From assembly GCA_029233925.1 (NCBI GenBank), contig JARGOX010000018.1:1-64000 (forward strand): a stretch of DNA of 64,000 nucleotides, in the 5' to 3' direction. The position numbers and the translations under genes were made by a program. The DNA is from Rhizobiaceae bacterium. Lineage in GTDB: Bacteria; Pseudomonadota; Alphaproteobacteria; Rhizobiales; Rhizobiaceae. Of the stretch, positions 62,768 to 64,000 are shown in pieces (position 1 is the first letter of the stretch; the number at the start of each line of letters is the position of its first letter). Under the pieces are notes generated by a model, which saw only the letters and a list, made by a program, of their open reading frames with translations, was not told the origin of the DNA and did no database searches.

Positions 62768-62798
62768 CGAACCTGGGAAGCCTGGCTTTCCGGGTTCG
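62768..62798 (+). terminator. Hairpin after the BMP binding-protein gene
   Basis: Stem CGAACCTGGGAAG / CTTTCCGGGTTCG, 13 pairs including two G-U, loop CCTGG, starting 15 bases after the binding-protein stop (62753) and ending 36 bases before the ATPase start. No T-tract. Same position as the hairpins after the other three binding-protein genes. Confidence 0.65.
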
Positions 62799-62834
62799 CT
62801 CACAATCTGCCATCGATAAATGCCGCAGGACATC

Positions 62835-64000
62835 ATGAGCCCAGAACACCCGCGAACAGACCGGAGCGTTTCGACGCGGATAGGCGCTCGCGATATTTCC
62901 AGGAATTACGGGCTGGTGCAGGCCAATAATGGTGTGTCCTTTAACGTCACGCCCGGCCAAATTCATGCGGTGGTAGGCGAAAACGGCGCCGGAAAATCCA
63001 CCTTGATGCGGATCCTCCAGGGGCTGGAAAAACCGGATTCGGGCACTGTCATACTCAACGACGATCCGGTGCAATTGCGCGATCCCCAGCAGGCCATCAG
63101 GCTTGGAATCGGCATGGTGCATCAGGAATTCATGCTGGCGCCCGAATTGACGCTGCTTGAAAATCTCGTGCTTGGTGACGAGCCGATGCGCACGATTGCC
63201 GGGCCAATTGCCATTGTCGACTGGAAGAAGGCCCTGACGGAGGCCCGCGCCCTTGAAAAACGCGCGGGCGTTGCGATTGACTGGGATCGGCCGACGGCAA
63301 CCGCACCGGTTCATATCCAGCAATATGTGGAAATTCTCAGACTCCTTCGCAGAGGCAATGATGTGCTCATTCTGGATGAGCCGACAGCTGTGCTTGCACC
63401 CCAGCAGGTGAGCAAGCTGATAGCATTGCTCAAACAACTGCGCGATCAGGGCGCATCGATCATCTTTATCAGTCACAAGCTGCATGAGGTGGTTGCGCTG
63501 GCCGATCATGTCACCATCATGCGACGGGGCAAGGCTGTCGCATCGGCTTCGGTGGATGAACTCGACATTGCCGCCATGACCCGCCACATTATGGGCGATG
63601 CCCCGGCAGACCCATCAGAGCAAGCCAGGGCTGCCGTCGTTTTGCCGGATGCCCGCCGTATCCTGCGCGTCGAAGGGCTGTGTGCCGTGACCCTCGATCG
63701 GTCACAAGCTCTGGACAACATCAGCATGGATGTGTTTCAGGGCGAAATCGTCGGTATTGCCGGTGTCGCCGGCAATGGCCAGGAAGAGCTGATGGAATGC
63801 CTCGCCGGTCTGCGTCCGATGTCCAGCGGTTCAATCAGCCTCAACGGGGCGGAACTAGCGGGCAAAGAGAATATGGATTTTCGCCGGGCGGGCATTGGTT
63901 ATGTCAGCCCGGATCGCGCCCATGAGGGCCTGGCGCGTCTTGCCTCCATCGCCGATAATGTGATGGCAGGCAGCCAGCATGCGCCGGCCTTTCTCAAGGG
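62835..64000 (+). CDS. BMP-type ABC transporter ATPase, two-domain (partial, runs off window)
   Basis: An open frame from ATG 62835 to the window end, 388 codons with no stop. Nucleotide-binding domain 1: Walker A GENGAGKST near 51-59, HQEFMLAPELT Q-loop, Walker B VLILDEPTAVL, switch ISHKLHEV; the signature is degenerate (PVHIQQYVEIL). A second domain begins near residue 280 (RILRVEGL; VAGNGQEEL replaces Walker A), as in RbsA/YufO-type two-domain ATPases. AGGA upstream. Partner permeases presumably lie past the edge. Confidence 0.88.
   Translation, partial: MSPEHPRTDRSVSTRIGARDISRNYGLVQANNGVSFNVTPGQIHAVVGENGAGKSTLMRILQGLEKPDSGTVILNDDPVQLRDPQQAIRLGIGMVHQEFMLAPELTLLENLVLGDEPMRTIAGPIAIVDWKKALTEARALEKRAGVAIDWDRPTATAPVHIQQYVEILRLLRRGNDVLILDEPTAVLAPQQVSKLIALLKQLRDQGASIIFISHKLHEVVALADHVTIMRRGKAVASASVDELDIAAMTRHIMGDAPADPSEQARAAVVLPDARRILRVEGLCAVTLDRSQALDNISMDVFQGEIVGIAGVAGNGQEELMECLAGLRPMSSGSISLNGAELAGKENMDFRRAGIGYVSPDRAHEGLARLASIADNVMAGSQHAPAFLK

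Noticed and set aside
61920-63587. 555-codon open frame on the minus strand
   Set aside because: Covers both the BMP protein and the ATPase on the other strand; no domain and no start signal.

Overview
The window looks like the chromosome of an alphaproteobacterium of the Rhizobiales type. This rests on moderately high G+C (judged by eye), the DUF2783/FAD-monooxygenase/MBL/FAH/HmgA gene order, a dxr gene lying alone, many uptake ABC systems each with its own binding protein, an M23/M56 fusion peptidase, and BrnTA, ParDE and IS110 debris. Genus cannot be fixed from the sequence. About 63 protein genes or pseudogenes and one tRNA are supported.

Layout. 0.2-6.0 kb: homogentisate operon (hmgA, FAH-family hydrolase, MBL-fold protein, FAD monooxygenase, DUF2783) divergent from a MarR regulator. 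6.1-18.9 kb: glycine-zipper lipoprotein, dxr, kynureninase, pcaD-pcaB-MFS, a BlaI plus M56/M23 sensor pair, a DedA-PAP2-LssY fusion, a histidine-kinase remnant, and a MerR/CDF metal-efflux pair. 19.1-28.0 kb: a dipeptide-type ABC transporter divergent from an XRE-cupin regulator, an amidohydrolase and a COG0523 GTPase; a long inverted repeat sits in the shared promoter region. 28.1-29.2 kb: Rrf2 regulator plus a cytochrome-b-like membrane protein.

29.2-36.7 kb is an accessory region: XRE/ImmA pair, a 45-residue basic protein, DUF3892, HxlR/NTF2/SDR, a BrnTA locus with a frameshifted toxin, intact ParDE, an IS110 stub, a PD-(D/E)XK-like protein and diverged intergenic repeats. Gene spacing is loose and A+T is higher than in the flanks.

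36.7-47.9 kb: a purine/nucleoside cluster (nucleoside hydrolase, adenine deaminase-like protein, PotDBCA-type importer, second deaminase-like amidohydrolase, M20 peptidase, ThuA protein, epimerase). 48.1-49.4 kb: a decayed membrane glycosyltransferase-like gene. 49.5 kb: tRNA-Arg(CCU). 49.7-52.2 kb: GMC oxidoreductase with a Tat-like partner, and a GNAT. 52.4-60.7 kb: BASS transporter, CocE hydrolase, LivJHMGF-type importer, aldo/keto reductase. 60.9-64.0 kb: GntR regulator with a BMP-type (nucleoside) importer that runs off the window.

How it fits together: this is a scavenging and catabolic segment. Uptake systems are coupled to dedicated hydrolases or deaminases and to local regulators with clear dyad operators. 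In all four importer clusters a hairpin follows the binding-protein gene. The most interesting loci are the XRE/ImmA-45aa-DUF3892 locus with paired inverted operators, the XRE-cupin operon with a 17-bp-arm dyad, and the Rrf2 gene whose perfect dyad abuts its start codon.
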